A stretch of DNA of 64,000 nt, taken from positions 53,714,524-53,778,523 of the forward strand of contig NC_059082.1 of NCBI RefSeq assembly GCF_020497125.1. Reading direction: 5' to 3'. Below, in pieces: positions 1 through 11,797 of the stretch (positions within the stretch are counted from its first letter, which is position 1; each line of letters opens with the position of its first letter). This DNA is from Mauremys mutica (Eukaryota > Chordata > Testudines > Geoemydidae). A program made the position numbers and the translations under genes. The notes beneath the pieces are model-generated. The model saw nothing but the letters and a program-made list of their open reading frames with translations, had not been told where the DNA came from and made no database searches.

Positions 1-245
1 ATGATAGAAATCTATCAAATGATGACTGGTATAGAGAATGTACATCAGGAGTTTCTGTTCTCCCTGCTTTACAACACAGGAACAAGGTGATATCAATGGA
101 ATTAAATTATGGCAAATTTTTAAAAATTTCACAGGTGTAATTATACTGTGGAACTCATTGCCACAGGAGGCCATAACATTAGCAAAATTCAAAGAGAGAT
201 TGAGCATTTGTATGGCTAATAAGAACATTCATAGTTACAATAGAA
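1..245 (+). mobile_element. CR1 LINE 3' part, left half
   Basis: Reads like the 3' end of a CR1 LINE in sense orientation, including a degenerate stretch around 150-215 equivalent to the end of ORF2 (a 'WNSLP..' segment is visible) and then the 3' UTR. The copy resumes at 557 after a hAT MITE. It is cut by the window start and has no intact reading frame. Family assigned from memory of turtle CR1 tails. Confidence 0.65.
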
Positions 246-556
246 TGGGGGTAGGCAGCCTATGGCACACATGCCAAAGGCAGCACACAAGCTGATTTTC
301 AGCGGCACTCACACTGCCCGGGTCCTGGCCACCGGTCCAGGGGGCTCTGCATTTTAATTTAATTTTAAATGAAGCTTCTTAAACATTTTAAAAACCTTAT
401 TTACTTTACATACAACAATAGTTTAGTTATATATTATAGACTTATAGAAAGAGACCTTCTAAAAGTGTTAAAATGTATTACTGGCACACAAAACCTTAAA
501 TTAGAGTGAATAAATGAAGACTCGGCACACCACTTCTGAAAGGTTGCCGACCCCTA
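246..556 (-). mobile_element. hAT MITE, CAGGGGTNGGCAACC family
   Basis: The same family as the elements at 30588 and 55792, but in opposite orientation. Degenerate ends (tggggg...cccccta type) enclose the shared AT-rich core. The flanks caatagaa and caatagat form an 8-bp target duplication with one mismatch. It encodes no protein, so any movement would have needed a transposase in trans. It interrupts a CR1 copy. Confidence 0.8.
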
Positions 557-800
557 CAATAGATAATGGTAACAAATTTTGAAAGAGAGATTAAAACCTC
601 ATGTTTCAGTGCTCAAACCAACCTCTAACTATTAGGGATTATGGTGAGGTCTTCATGGGGGCAGATAATCCCATATCTTCATACTGAGGGGTTTCATGCA
701 TCTTCCTCTGAAGCATCTGGTACTACCATTGTTAGAGACAGCATATCAGACTAGATGGATCTCAGGTCCAATCCAGGTGGCAATTCCTATATTCTATAGT
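557..800 (+). mobile_element. CR1 LINE 3' UTR, right half
   Basis: Continues the CR1 copy of 1-245. It contains the recognisable 3' segment ending in a 'tagatggatctcaggtccaatccaggtggcaa' type tail and a terminal 'attctata' repeat at about 788-798, typical of CR1 3' ends. No coding potential. Confidence 0.65.
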
Positions 801-1438
801 AATTGTTCTGTGGATTGAAGATTTCAGTATCCAGTGTGGCATCTATCCCTAGGATTAAATTCACTAAAAGTTAAATTTGTATTAGTAAAGTAAAGCCAAA
901 ACAATTGTCATATCTAGGGCCTGCTTCTCTTCTCATATCAATGTATATCAGAAATAACTCCGTTGACTTCAGTAGAATTAAACGGGCAAGAGAGGTGAAT
1001 CAGTCACTTCATGCAAATTCTACACATAACCAAGCGGTGCAGAGATGAAATAATAAATGCCATTAGGAATTTGCAGTAAAAATCAAAATGTGGCATATGT
1101 TTAAAAATTGCATAGATTTCCCCCTTAGACTATTGCAACACTGTTTTATGGTTACAGATATTTATAGTCATCAAATTCCTGGTTAGCTGCTTCACTCACT
1201 TGTGCTGTTGCTTAAAAATAGCTAGTGCATGTTCACTCAGGCCACGTTACCTGGGGATTCAGCAGTTGAGGACTCTCTCTGCAGCTTCTTCAAGGCAGCA
1301 AAGTGGGAACTACCTTTCACTTTCAAGACCAGAAGGGATTGGGTACAGAAAGAGCTCATCCTGGGTGGAAAACCAGGGGGTGTGGTGGTTTAAGACAAAA
1401 TGTTGGCCCTTAGCCTGCAAACATTCACATGCTTAACT
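801..1438. other. Non-coding stretch, nothing recognised
   Basis: AT-rich DNA without a convincing gene, splice-site pattern or repeat that I can name. Confidence 0.5.
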
Positions 1439-1615
1439 TTATTCCCAGCTCTGCCACTGGCCTGTGCGTGACCTTGGGCAAGTCACCTTTATGCCTCAGT
1501 TTCCCCATCTGTAAAATGGGGTTAATGACACTGAAATCTTTTGTAAAGTGCTTCAAGATCTATTGATGAAAAGCACTATATAAAAGCTAGGTCTTTTTAT
1601 GATTTATTACTTATT
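1439..1615 (+). repeat. MIR-type CORE-SINE
   Basis: Contains the diagnostic MIR core and 3' part: 'ctctgccactggcctgtg', 'cctcagtttccccatctg' and 'gtaaaatgggg', followed by the 'gtaaagtgcttcaagatc' tail. The tRNA-like head is missing or too decayed to see. Confidence 0.75.
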
Positions 1616-2654
1616 ACTATCACAGCTAGTTGAATTGACTTCAGTGAGCTACTCATAGCAGTAAAGTTAAGCACAAGTGTAAGTGTTGATTAGAGCCTTT
1701 ATTATTATCATCAGTAAATACATATATTATGGTAATACTCAAAGGCCCCAGTCCTAATTGGGGCCCCATTGTGCTGGACATCGTACAGACGTTAGAAAAT
1801 GTCATGTCTCCAGGTGGGTGCAGTCATTGCTTTAGCACTGAAAAATTCCCAAGTGAGTTTGCAGTTCCCATCTCATTGAGATCCATGGTATGGGGATAGG
1901 TGAGTTTCCACCTTTGCTGCCTGCTGCTGTTGCTATTTGGCTGGAGGTAGTTTCTTGCATGCTGGTTATTAGGAAACTTTACAGAGATGTATCTTTGTTA
2001 TTGAAACAGCTAGAAACTTTTTAAATATCAGCTTTAGAAAAGTAGACCACAGGTCCTTTTATGTATGATTTCCTCGCCCTATCCGTATATGATCATAAGG
2101 ATATCCAGTGGAAGTGCCTAGTGATACAATACAGCAACATAAACAGGGTGCTATGATTAAATACTTTGTTCTAGATCAGTCAATCTCAAACTACCAGTAT
2201 GTTTCAGGAGCATGCAAAGCCCTTGTTTATGGTTTGTAGAATTAATCTTTTTGAGAAGCGAGCATCAGAGGATTTCAAATACGGGTCTGTGAGATAGTCT
2301 CTTGTTCTTATGCAGTAATCTGCAGAATGGAAATAAGTGGGAATTCCTGTTCTAAACTGAAATTGTTTGTATGATAGCAGAGCTCAACAATAGCATTCAG
2401 ATGGGGTGTATAACAGTGGTAAGTAACACTGCAACGGGATACTGAGTGGTCTGGAACTTATACTACTTTTTCTCTTACTAACTTACTGGTCAGAATTGTA
2501 AAAATACATTTTTGGGAGCAATGAACCAAACCACAAAGTCTATTTTCAATAGACTTGGTCAGCTTGATGAGCAGGTGAGGTTATTAGGAAGACTTCTTAA
2601 AGCTATTTGCCTAGAATGTGGTACTGATGGTATTTTGTGGTTGCACTCATACAT
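1616..2654. other. Non-coding stretch, nothing recognised
   Basis: AT-rich intergenic or intronic DNA. No reading frame, RNA gene or clear repeat was identified. Confidence 0.45.
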
Positions 2655-2882
2655 GGATTCATAAGAATGGCTATGCTGGGTCAGACTAATGAATGGTCCA
2701 TCTATCCCTGTATCCTGTCTTCCAACAGTGGCCAGTGCCAGATGTTTCAGAGGGAATGAACAGAACAGGGCAATTATCAAGTGATTCATTTCCTGTCATC
2801 CAGTCCCAGCTTCTAGCAGTCAGAGGTTAGTGACACCTCTGACCATCTGAGCTAATAGCCTTTGGTGGACCTATCCTCCATG
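2655..2882 (-). mobile_element. CR1 LINE 3' UTR, first half
   Basis: Reverse-oriented CR1 3' end, with the characteristic 'ctgtcttccaacagtggcc' and 'gagggaatgaacagaacag' strings. The same copy continues at 6064 after a 3.2-kb insertion; the two sides are colinear with a single CR1 tail. Confidence 0.75.
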
Positions 2883-4639
2883 CATAGGCGCCGAGTTATA
2901 TGGGCTCCAGGGGCCCCAGCCCCAGGAATATTCAGGGCTGGGGGCTGTGCTCCACCAATATCTGGAGCTGGATTTCTCCCCTGGCCCTGCCTGGAGCAGG
3001 CACCGGCCCCTGGCTGCCACTACCACCACCCCCAGCCCCGGAGCATCCCCGCCCACCCAGTAGCGTAGTGGGGTGGAAAGGGGGAAGCAGCCGCTCCCCT
3101 TTGAGCACATTTTACAAAATCAGCACCTTTCCAGTCAGCCAGCACTGGGCTCCGGACTTGGAGTCCGGACCGGGTTTTGTGTGTGGCCGCCAGCTGGCTC
3201 TGGGCTCTGCACCGCCCTCCTGCAGCCCCAGCCCTGCTTGCTGGTTCGGCTGGTTGCCGGGCTCCCCGGGGGTGAGGAGGAGGAAGCGCCCATCCGCTCG
3301 CAGCTGCCCAGTTCCCTGAGCCGGCCGGGGTGGGCTCTGCCGGGAGGGGTGGCAGGGCAGCCCCTCCAAGTGCGGCGGGGGACTGAGGAGCAGCAGCCCC
3401 GTGCAGAGCAAGGCAGCCACGCAGCAGGGAAGGGGGCTCTGAAGCCCAGCTGGTGCCCGTGGAGAGGGAAGGAAAAGGGGAGGGGGGATGTTTTTTTCTC
3501 CTGGTGTCTCTTCAGTGGAGGGGGCTGAGGGATCAGCAGGGCCAGGAGGCAAAGGAGCGACTTTGGGTTATTGCCCCCCCACACACTTACCCTCCCTCAG
3601 TGTTGCACCTGGGGCTGTGAAACGGTGCTTAGTGCAGCTTGTGAAGGGGGTGGGGGTAAAGGTGCTTTAAGGTGCCAGTTGTGTCTCCTCAGTCTCACTG
3701 CTGACTAGCTGCAGACCCAGTGCTCAGAACTCAGCAATGTTCTCAGGGGCTGCACAGTGCTCTATAGGAGTTTTCAATTGCCTGCTAAATGCTTCCACAA
3801 TGCCACCTTTTCACTCAGCTACATCCTGAATAGTGGGGACTGGGGGCGGGGGAGGGGGGAAATGTAGCAGATGCCAATTTGAGGTGAATAGTCTCTTGGC
3901 CAGATTCTACTGCATTTATGGTGCTTTGTGCCATGGGCTGGAGCAAAGTGGCTGGTGGATAACCAGGAATCTGGTTAATAATTGTTCTCTAAATTCAGCT
4001 TTCTTCTTTCTCTCTCTCTGAATTATCACTAATTCAAAATAGTAGCATGCAAGCTGACTGGATAATGATAATAGCATAATCTCTTGTTATAGCACTGTAA
4101 ACACTACTACCTGATTAGTAATTGGATATGTTGGCTGGCACCTTTTTTTTACATGTTCGCTCCCCCTGATGTTAGAACCTGGCTACACCACTGGGGAGGG
4201 GAGCTTCCTAGTCCTGAGCAGCTGGGGCTTGGGTGAATTTTGTGATACTCTGCCCCTCCCCAGCCACCACCCTGCAGCCCCCACTCCTGCACCATGCTGG
4301 GCAAGGGGCAGCCCCATCCCCAGTGAGGCTATGGTGAGGGGTGGCAGCAGGGGAGGCCACACGTGATGGCAACTCCCCCCACCCCCGGTACCCACCATAG
4401 GGGAGGCGAGTGGGCTTTCTGGACCTGAGAGGGACCCTAGGAGCATGTGCAGTGACTGGGGGGGAGAAGAGGGGTCCCTCCCCTGGAGCTTGCTGCTGCC
4501 AGGGAAGGTGGAGGGGAGTCCTCTCTGGCCCTAGCCCTGGGGCAGCCTGTCTGCACCCCAAGTTCCTTATCCCCAGCCCTGCCCCAGAGTCCTCACCTGA
4601 CGGGAAAAACACGCTACTTAAATTTGGTGGTCAGTTTAG

Positions 4640-5262
4640 AGTATCATAGAATATCAGGGTTTGAAGGGACCTCATGAGGTATCTAGTCCAACCTCCTGCT
4701 CAAAGCAGGACCAATTCCCAACTAAATCATCCCAGCCAGGGCTTTGTCAAGCCGGGCCTTAAAAACCTCTAAGGAAGGAGATTCCACCACCTCCCTAGGT
4801 AACCCATTCCAGTGCTTCACCACCCTCCTAGTGAAAAAGTTTTTCTTAATATCCAACCTAAACCTCCCCCACTGCAACTTGAGACCATTACTCTTTGTTC
4901 TGTCCTCTGCTACCACTGAGAACAGTCTAGATCCATCCTCTTTGGAACCCCCTTTAAGGTAGTTGAAAGCAGCTATCAAATCCTCCCTCATTCTTCTCTT
5001 CTGCAGACTAAACCATCCCAGTTCCCTCAGCCTCTCCTCAGAAGTCATGTGCTCCAGCCCCCTAATCATTTTTGTTGCCCTCCACTGGACTTTCCAATTT
5101 TTCCACATCCTTCTTTGCAATGTGAGGCCCAAAACTGGACATAGTACTCTAGATGAGGCCTCACCAATGTTGAATAGAGGAGAATGATCATGTCTCTCAA
5201 TCTGCTGGCAGTGCCCCTACTTATACAGCCCAAAATGCTGTTAGCCTTCTTGACAAAGGCCA
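4640..5262 (-). mobile_element. CR1 LINE 3' fragment (ORF2 C-terminus)
   Basis: Reverse-oriented CR1. An open frame at 4722-5132 (136 codons, - strand) matches the C-terminal end of CR1 ORF2 downstream of the reverse transcriptase, with '[20 protein letters not shown]' and '[15 protein letters not shown]' segments. The 3' tail lies at 4640-4720. It lacks the endonuclease and reverse transcriptase, so it is a 5'-truncated dead copy. It lies inside the larger insertion 2883-6063. Confidence 0.85.
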
Positions 5263-5272
5263 GAGGAGGGAG

Positions 5273-5867
5273 TGTCAGTGCCTGTGCGGACTTCCGGGAA
5301 GCGCATGGTGTGGAAGGGGATGCTGGGATGCTCTGGAACTACTCCTTCAAAGCCAGTCAGGACTCTGGGGGAGCCTCCTCTCTGAGCATACTGTCTCCAG
5401 GGCAAGAAGTTTACACCTTCCTGGGTCTGACCTCAGAGCATTCAGCATGCCCTTCCACACCATGCGCTTTCCGCAGTGAGTCCGCCCAGGTGGGGTCCTG
5501 GGGCAGCCAGAGGTCCCTGCACCCCAACTCTGCAGTCAGACGTGACTCTCAGCCTGCCAGTAAAACAGAAGGTTTATTAGATGACAGGATCACAGTCTAG
5601 AACAGAGCTTGTGGGTACAGAAAACAGGACCCCTCAGTCAGGTCCATCTTGGGGGGTGGGGAGCCCAGACCCAAGTTCTGGGCCTCTCCCCATTTCTCCA
5701 GCCAGTTCCAAACTGACACTCCCTCCTCTGACCTTTGTGTCTCGATTCCGGACAAGGAGGCCACCTGATCTTTGTCCCCAACACCTTCAGTTGGCACCTT
5801 GCAGAGGAAGCTGAGGCATCCACACAGTATTCAGAGAAAATATTAAGAACATTCCCACTTCATCACA
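5273..5867 (-). mobile_element. Probable solo LTR
   Basis: On the - strand the segment opens TGTGATGAAG and closes CACTGACA, with an AATAAA signal (TTTATT on the + strand at about 5574). This gives LTR-like TG...CA ends and a U3-R-U5 order. No internal retroviral or Gypsy genes adjoin it, suggesting a solo LTR. A 5-bp target duplication is not evident, so exact ends are uncertain. Confidence 0.5.
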
Positions 5868-6063
5868 ACAGGTGCAACAAAATATAATACTGTATATTGA
5901 AGTAGGCAAGTGCTGCTTCTGACTTTCCACTTTTAATTGACCCTTGTAATCTTGTGGCACTGACGCGTTGTAGCTTCATTTTATATCGGCTTACAGGGCG
6001 GGAGCGGGGGGGGGGGGCACCATTTTGGGCCCCACCAAAAATTATACAAACCTGCCACCTATG

Positions 6064-6525
6064 CCTCCATGATCTTTTTTGAAGCCATTTGTAGTTTTGG
6101 CCTTCACAACATCCCCTGGCAATGAGTTTCACAGGTTGACTGTGCATTGTGTTAAGAAGTACTTACTGAAATTAAGGGACCCCTAATTCTTGTGTTATGA
6201 GAAGGGGTAAATAACACTTCCCTATTCACTTTCTCCACACTATTAATTATTTTGTAGATCTTTATCATATCTTGCCTTAGTCATCTCTTTTCTAAGATGA
6301 ACAATCCTAATTTTTGTTGCTCTTCTCTGTACCTTTTCCAGTTCTAATATATCTTTTTTTTGGGATGGGATGACCAAATCTGCATGCTGTATCCAAGGTG
6401 TGGGCATATTATGGATTTCTGTAGTGGCATTATGATATTTTCTTATCTATCCCTTTCCTAATGGTTCCTAACATTCGTTTAGCTTTTTTGATTGCCATTG
6501 CACATTGAGATGTTCTCTGCACACC
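6064..6525 (-). mobile_element. CR1 LINE 3' part, second half
   Basis: Continuation of the reverse CR1 at 2655-2882. It carries 'ggccttcacaacatcccc', 'gagtttcacaggttgact' and 'tgttgctcttctctgtacc', typical of the CR1 3' coding end in antisense. The frame is heavily decayed. Confidence 0.75.
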
Positions 6526-7739
6526 CAGGGCCATAGAGAAGCCATACCTTGTGGACAGTCCAACAATATAGTGAGTCTGCCTTACTGTGTTTATAGATAA
6601 GTGCATGTGCTGGAGATACTACTGTGATGAGAATGGTATAAGAACCTATGTAGAACTGAATAGAGAGAGACTGCATAAGGGAAGGTCTGTGAGAGGCATA
6701 GAGGTGTCTGCTCCTCTGGAAAGTCTGCTTTGTATCTGTGGATTTCTCTCCAGCAGCAATGGGAAATACTGAGAACTGTAGGAAAGTTTGTAGTTGCAAG
6801 ACTCAGGTTGGAAATATTCCAGGGGGTCTCTTTCTGATGTGGTTTCCAGCACAAACACCAATTCTTTCCCCATGCTGTGTTTTGACTGGCTTGATTGAAG
6901 ACTCTGCTACCAACTTTCCAAATCTTTTGTAACTAGCCTTCAGGGGAGGAGAAGTAATATTTATGGTGCCTGCACAGCAGCATGGAGCTATTCTCCATCA
7001 GGAACTTTCTATAATTAGAAACCTAGGTGCATATGGAAAAAGAAACATTTAATTTAATTTTTGAAGAATGAGGCGCCTCCAACCTTCCTGCTACTTTGAC
7101 CCTATCCCTTGAGACCTCCTTAAGTTATGACCACCCTCGAGGGACCATCAGTGCAGATACTTCGCTGATCTGCTGTTGAGTGAGATGATGTACTCCCCCA
7201 GACACGGGTGTGCTGCTTTTTTAGCAGTCCACGCTATGGCTGGCACGCAGACTGTGATTTGAGTCCGGGTCTCCTGCTCTTCAGTGTCAGGCAGTGCAAA
7301 TGTATCAGTTCCTTCCAGTTCTCTGCATCTCACATCAGAATACACTCTCTCCGTCAAGGCTGTGCCACTGATGGAGCTGTGGGCATATAGAACCAGCAGG
7401 GGTCTCTGTAGGATGGTGTAATCTGCACTGTCTCCTCAAGGAAACAACAAATAATGGTGTCAGAATCAGACCCTTAATTTTTAAAGGGTCTGATTTTGCC
7501 ACCCGTTGCTGATGTTTAGTGCCTTATTCCCCAGGTAATCCTGTTCAAATTAAAGGAATAATCACAGAGTAAGATATTATTTATCAGTAAGGGTGGCAGA
7601 ATCAGGATCTTTGAGAATGAGGCCTTCATAAATAATGGACATGGAAGTGTATTTAGCAGCAAGGTAGAAAATAGGTGTCTACGTAATACAGAGGAGGTTT
7701 CAGGACGATATCTACCCCAGACCTGCACTTTTCTGGTGA
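6526..7739. other. Non-coding stretch, nothing recognised
   Basis: No gene or named repeat was identified. Short open frames here lack codon structure or recognisable domains. Confidence 0.45.
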
Positions 7740-8240
7740 TAAAGATGAGATACTCTCTGAGATTGAGTGACAGAAGAAGAGATCCTGGAACAAATTGATG
7801 ATTTAAAAACAATAAGTCATCAGGCCCAGATAGTTCATCAAAGAGTCCTGAAGGAGCTGAGCTGCTAGCAAAAAATGTGCAGTCTCATTAAAAACAGCTA
7901 CTGCACCAGAGGGTTAGAGGGCAGGAAATGTTTTACGTTATTTAAAAAAAGATTATGGGGTGAACTGGGGAGTTATAGACCAGTAAGCCTTGCATTTGTA
8001 CCTGGTAAATTGATTGAAATGATATTTTAAATATCATGATAAAACATTTAGAAAATCATAATGTGAGAGGGTCAAATCAGCATGGTTTCTGCAAAGGAAA
8101 ATCATGTCTCACAAACCTATTGAATACTTTGAACATGTCAGGAAAGTAGTGGATAAAGGAAAACCAGTCAACATAGTTTATTTAGAATTTCAAAGGGCTT
8201 TTGACAAGGTCTCTCACAGGAAGCTGCTAAAGAAGCTAAG
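7740..8240 (+). mobile_element. CR1 LINE reverse transcriptase region, part 1
   Basis: Degenerate sense-strand CR1 ORF2. Translating across frames gives 'NQHGFCKGKSCLTNLL' (about 8075-8120) and a 'YLEFQRAFDKVSHRKLLKKL' type motif (about 8180-8235), equivalent to reverse transcriptase motif A with its 'FxKAFD' aspartate. Stops and frameshifts make it non-functional. It resumes after the insertion at 8241-9336. Confidence 0.75.
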
Positions 8241-9336
8241 CAGGGTGGATAAAAATATTTTTTGTATTTAAATTGGAATTTTAAAATTTAAGTTAAATAC
8301 GAGTTTATTTATTTTTTTAAATAAACATATTTAAATTTGAAATTGATAACTTATATTAAGGCCTAAACTTATAAACTATTAAAATCAAAGTAAAATAAAA
8401 AAATAATGGTAAGCAGTACACGTTTGCTGCTAAGTTTTAAAGAAAGTCAGACCCCTGAATTGGTGGTACTCACTGGTTGAGCATCTGGAACCATAGTTTG
8501 TTGAAGTGCTAAACCAATCTTTGACAGCGGTAGCCGCCTCTTCTGCAGGTGCAGTGATAATATTTTCTTCATATCAGTATATTCAGTTAGTTTAGGTCAA
8601 TGACTAATTCATTCAAAATTGAGAACTGAATGGGAGTTGAAAAAGCAGGAAAGCTTATTTTCCTCTTCCAACCTATGAGCAAAAACTAGGTGGGAGAGGA
8701 CCAGCTCTACTAGTTCTAAAATCTTGATGGACTGAGTGACTAGAAACAATCAGTTCAGTTCACTAACTACAGATAATACTTGTTTTGCTTAGTAAATCAG
8801 TTAATTTTAAATGCAAAATATGTTATGATAATTTTTTTCCTTATGTGTCTAGCATATTTTAAATTATTTTATTCATTCTTTTTTTAAATGCTGTTTTGGT
8901 GCATTTTTAATTGAATTTCAATTGCCATCCAAATAGAACTTGACACAAATAACAAGTAAAAAATTAATCCTCTAGTAAGTAAGAAATCCATCTTTCACCA
9001 TTTTCTAACATAATAGGAAATATAAAAGCTAAGAATCTGAATAAATGTGAGTTGAGCTGTATAATTTAAATAAATGTGTATAGATATAGTGTATCCTCCT
9101 GGTTATCAAAAAGAAGGACCAAATTTAGTGTAGAGGCTATCTTTAGTTGCAAATCAACATGCGATAATGGTCACCAACCAGTGAGAATCAACCTTTCTTT
9201 AGGAAAATAACTAAGAAGTGCAAAAGCAAAACAAGATTAAAAATCAATTAGTTAAATCAAGGTTTCCTGATTGCTGATTTAAATACTGATTAAAATTGGT
9301 GGTTCAGATTACTTTGATTTAAATCAATCCACTGTG
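8241..9336. mobile_element. AT-rich hAT-like insertion, 1.1 kb
   Basis: The ends CAGGGTGGATAAAAAT and, reversed, CACAGTGGATTGATTTA form imperfect inverted termini. The flanks aagctaag (8233-8240) and aagttaag (9337-9344) are an 8-bp duplication with one mismatch, and a CR1 copy continues on both sides. The interior is extremely AT-rich with repeated 'atttaaat' palindromes and no open frame. Probably a non-autonomous element. Confidence 0.6.
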
Positions 9337-9828
9337 AAGTTAAGTAGTTACGGTGTGAGAAGCAAAGAATTGTCATAGATCAGATACTGACTAGAAGACA
9401 GGATACAAAGAGTAGAAATAAATAGTCAATTTTCATCATGGCAAAAAGTTAACAGTGGGACTCAGGGTTCAGTACTAGGTCCGGTGTATGTATATTAATG
9501 ATCCAGACAGAGAGGTGAGCAGTGAGGTAATAAGATTTTCCAGATGACAGAGCATTATTCTGTGATTCTATGTAGGTTAGTCAGGACCAGACAGGCACAT
9601 AGGAGGGGAAAATGTAAACTACTTGGACATAGACAGGCCATTTGTCTGATTTTAAGCTTCTGGTTTTATGTTTTTGTGTTTTGTTCCCTGTCTGGTACTA
9701 ATATAAAACCTTTGTCCAGTATCACATGTAGAGTAAGCAATTTTGAATAGAGTGCCGCTCAGCCCCCACTGACGTGATCTCATGCACCAGTACCAGAATA
9801 CTAGGTATTCTGTGAATGTGTTGGTGAC
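9337..9828 (+). mobile_element. CR1 LINE reverse transcriptase region, part 2
   Basis: Continues the CR1 of 7740-8240 to about 9570, including the decayed counterpart of the 'FADD' catalytic box (about 9535-9550), where frameshift and stop changes remove the aspartates. From about 9570 to 9828 the sequence is not clearly CR1. Confidence 0.6.
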
Positions 9829-10507
9829 CTAAGTTCCCTGTAAGCTGCACAGCTGCACAGCCGCACAGCAGCCTATTAAGTGCCACGCAGGCGCTCAGGG
9901 AATCTGCCTGGCTGGGACCTGCCAGGGGAGGGACACCCCTCCCCCGGCCCGAACCCAGCCTCTGCCCAGAACAGCCGGGGTAGGAGCGCCCCTCCCTCAG
10001 CCTGAACCAGCCTCAGCCTGAATCTGCTGGGGCCAGGGTGCCCCTTCCCTGGCCCCAACTCAGCCCCGACCTGCCACAGCCAGGGGAGATGCAGCACCTG
10101 GGCAGGGGGAGGTGCTGTGGGGAAAGAGACCTGGGGGGAGTCCTCTCTCCCCACTGTGGCCCTGGGACAGCTTGTACCCCAAGTCCCTCATCCCCAGCCC
10201 CACCCCAGAGCCCTCACCCCAGCGAGAGTCCTCAGCCCCCACCCCAACCTTCTGCCCCAGCCCTGAACCCTTAGCCCCCAGCCCCATCCCAGAGCCCACG
10301 CCCCAGCCTGAGCCCCTCATCCCTGGCCTCACCTCAGAGCCCACACCTCCAGCCAGAGGCCTCACACCCCTGCACCTCTGCCCCAGCCCCGAGCCCCCTC
10401 CAACACTCCGAGCCCCTCGGCCCCACCCCCACTACACATCACCTCCATATTGGTGCACATAAAAAAATTCATTCCGCACTCGTGTAGAAAAAATAGACAG
10501 AACACTG
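9829..10507. mobile_element. hAT-like MITE with C-rich core
   Basis: Flanked by a perfect 8-bp duplication ttggtgac (9821-9828 and 10508-10515). The left end CTAAGTTCCCTGT and the reversed right end CAGTGTTCTGTCT are weakly similar inverted termini. The core (about 9900-10430) is a C-rich simple array of 'cagccccatcccagagccc' type units. There are no genuine coding regions; the long open frames are a by-product of C-richness. Confidence 0.65.
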
Positions 10508-10515
10508 TTGGTGAC

Positions 10516-10915
10516 CACCCTACTTCAACACCTTACAGGGTTTTAAATTAAAACCTGGTGAAGTCAGAACTGATAAAAAGAAATACTTTTTCACACAGCA
10601 GCTATTTAAACTGGGGAACTCATTCCCACAGGATGTCAGCGAGTCCAAAAATTTAGCAAGATTCAAAGAGGGATTGGATATTATATAGAAAACAAGAATA
10701 TTCAGAGTTGTTATTACTGCTAACACATTTTGGAAGGGATATTAAATTTCATGGTTCTGGGTTTAAGGTAATCATTAGGGATTAGGATGAGATTTAATGT
10801 GGGGTGCAGATTATTCCACGTCTGCCTACTGCATGGTTTCATGTACCATCCTTTGAAGTGCCTGGAGACAGAATACTGGACTAGATCCAATGTCACAATT
10901 GCTATGTTCCAATGA
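10516..10915 (+). mobile_element. CR1 LINE 3' end
   Basis: Sense CR1 3' part, similar to the copy at 1-800: 'ggggaactcattcccaca', 'gattcaaagagggattgg' and 'gacagaatactggactag'. It is likely the 3' end of the CR1 broken by the insertions at 8241 and 9829. Confidence 0.7.
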
Positions 10916-11243
10916 GACAAGAAGTCATCTATTTCAGGAGTAACTAGAGAAATAAAGTATTTTTATTAATAATAATAATTTTTTGTGGTGCTTAGTTTTC
11001 TTTCTTTTCCAGTAGATTTGCTCACTCACTTTTTCATGCTTTCCCTCTTGAGAAGGGCTCATGGTTCACTTTATTTTTGTAGTCATCATTTCCGTAGAGT
11101 ACTTCACTACTTGGAAAAAAGAGAGCCCAAGGCAGCTGAACCTTGCAATCCCTGAGACCCTTATAGTTGATCTCACAGTCAATTTTAAATAATTTACACT
11201 ATTTAAAGGAGATGGCAAATTCCTTGAAAAATCTAGCACCTTG

Positions 11244-11425
11244 TGGGGAGGGATCGCTCGGTGGTTTGAGCATTGGCCTGCTAAACCCAGGGTTGTGAGT
11301 TCAGTCCTTAAGAGGGCCATTTGGGGATCTGAGGCAAAAATCTGTCAGGATTGGTCCTGCTTTGAACAGAGGGTTAGACTAGATGACCTCCTGAGGTCCC
11401 TTCCAACCCTGACATTCTATGATTT
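11244..11425 (+). repeat. Turtle tRNA-derived SINE (Cry I type)
   Basis: A tRNA-like head with an A-box-like segment (about 11252-11270) and a B-box-like 'gggttgtgagttcagtcc' (about 11291-11308) is followed by a CR1-like tail ending 'ccttccaaccctgacatt' and 'tctatgatt'. This layout matches the tortoise Pol III SINE, mobilised by CR1-type machinery through the shared tail. Other copies lie at 27430 and 32822 on the - strand. Confidence 0.85.
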
Positions 11426-11797
11426 AGAGTTCCCTGTCTGTCAAATAGCCTAGGTAAGAGAGGCACTCAACATAATTAACTCTTACCTTTCCCCCCCTAT
11501 TTTTCCAGGTCCCAACATCCATTTGTATTGGTCCCATTTTGTGTGACATCCCAGCATGCACTAGCCTAGTGATGGGAGATCAGTCACAGGCCCCACCTGG
11601 ATCATAGAGTTGGCATTTAGGTGGTTTAAGTGCTGTTGTTTTTATTTTATTTTGCTCGTTTGGGTGGCTTAGAAAGATTTTTTGATCCCATAGGGGAAGA
11701 GCATATGAAATTTAAAAGAAGCACTTTACAAACCCATGAAGTGTTGTGAAGAAGCAATACTCCCTTCCCTTTTAAGCCAATGTCCAAGGATTTCTAA
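11426..11797. other. Non-coding stretch, nothing recognised
   Basis: No gene or identifiable repeat seen between the SINE and the Harbinger MITE. Confidence 0.45.

Larger units (their letters stand above)
2883..6063. mobile_element. hAT-like composite insertion, 3.2 kb
   Basis: Left end CATAGGCGCCGAGTT and the reverse complement of the right end, CATAGGTGGCAGGTT, form an imperfect terminal inverted repeat. The flanks cctccatg (2875-2882 and 6064-6071) are a perfect 8-bp target duplication, as in hAT transposons, and the interrupted CR1 resumes on the far side. No transposase is visible. The interior is GC-rich at about 2890-3600 and 4160-4610 and contains later insertions (a reverse CR1 and a probable LTR). 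The hAT assignment rests on duplication length and CA...TG ends only. Confidence 0.65.

Noticed and set aside
2862..3584. Several overlapping open frames of 60-150 codons on both strands
   Set aside because: GC-rich repeat DNA gives long frames in all phases; composition is Pro/Gly/Ser-rich without domains or splice context.
10038..10462. Pro-rich open frames
   Set aside because: They arise from the C-rich array inside the hAT-like element at 9829.
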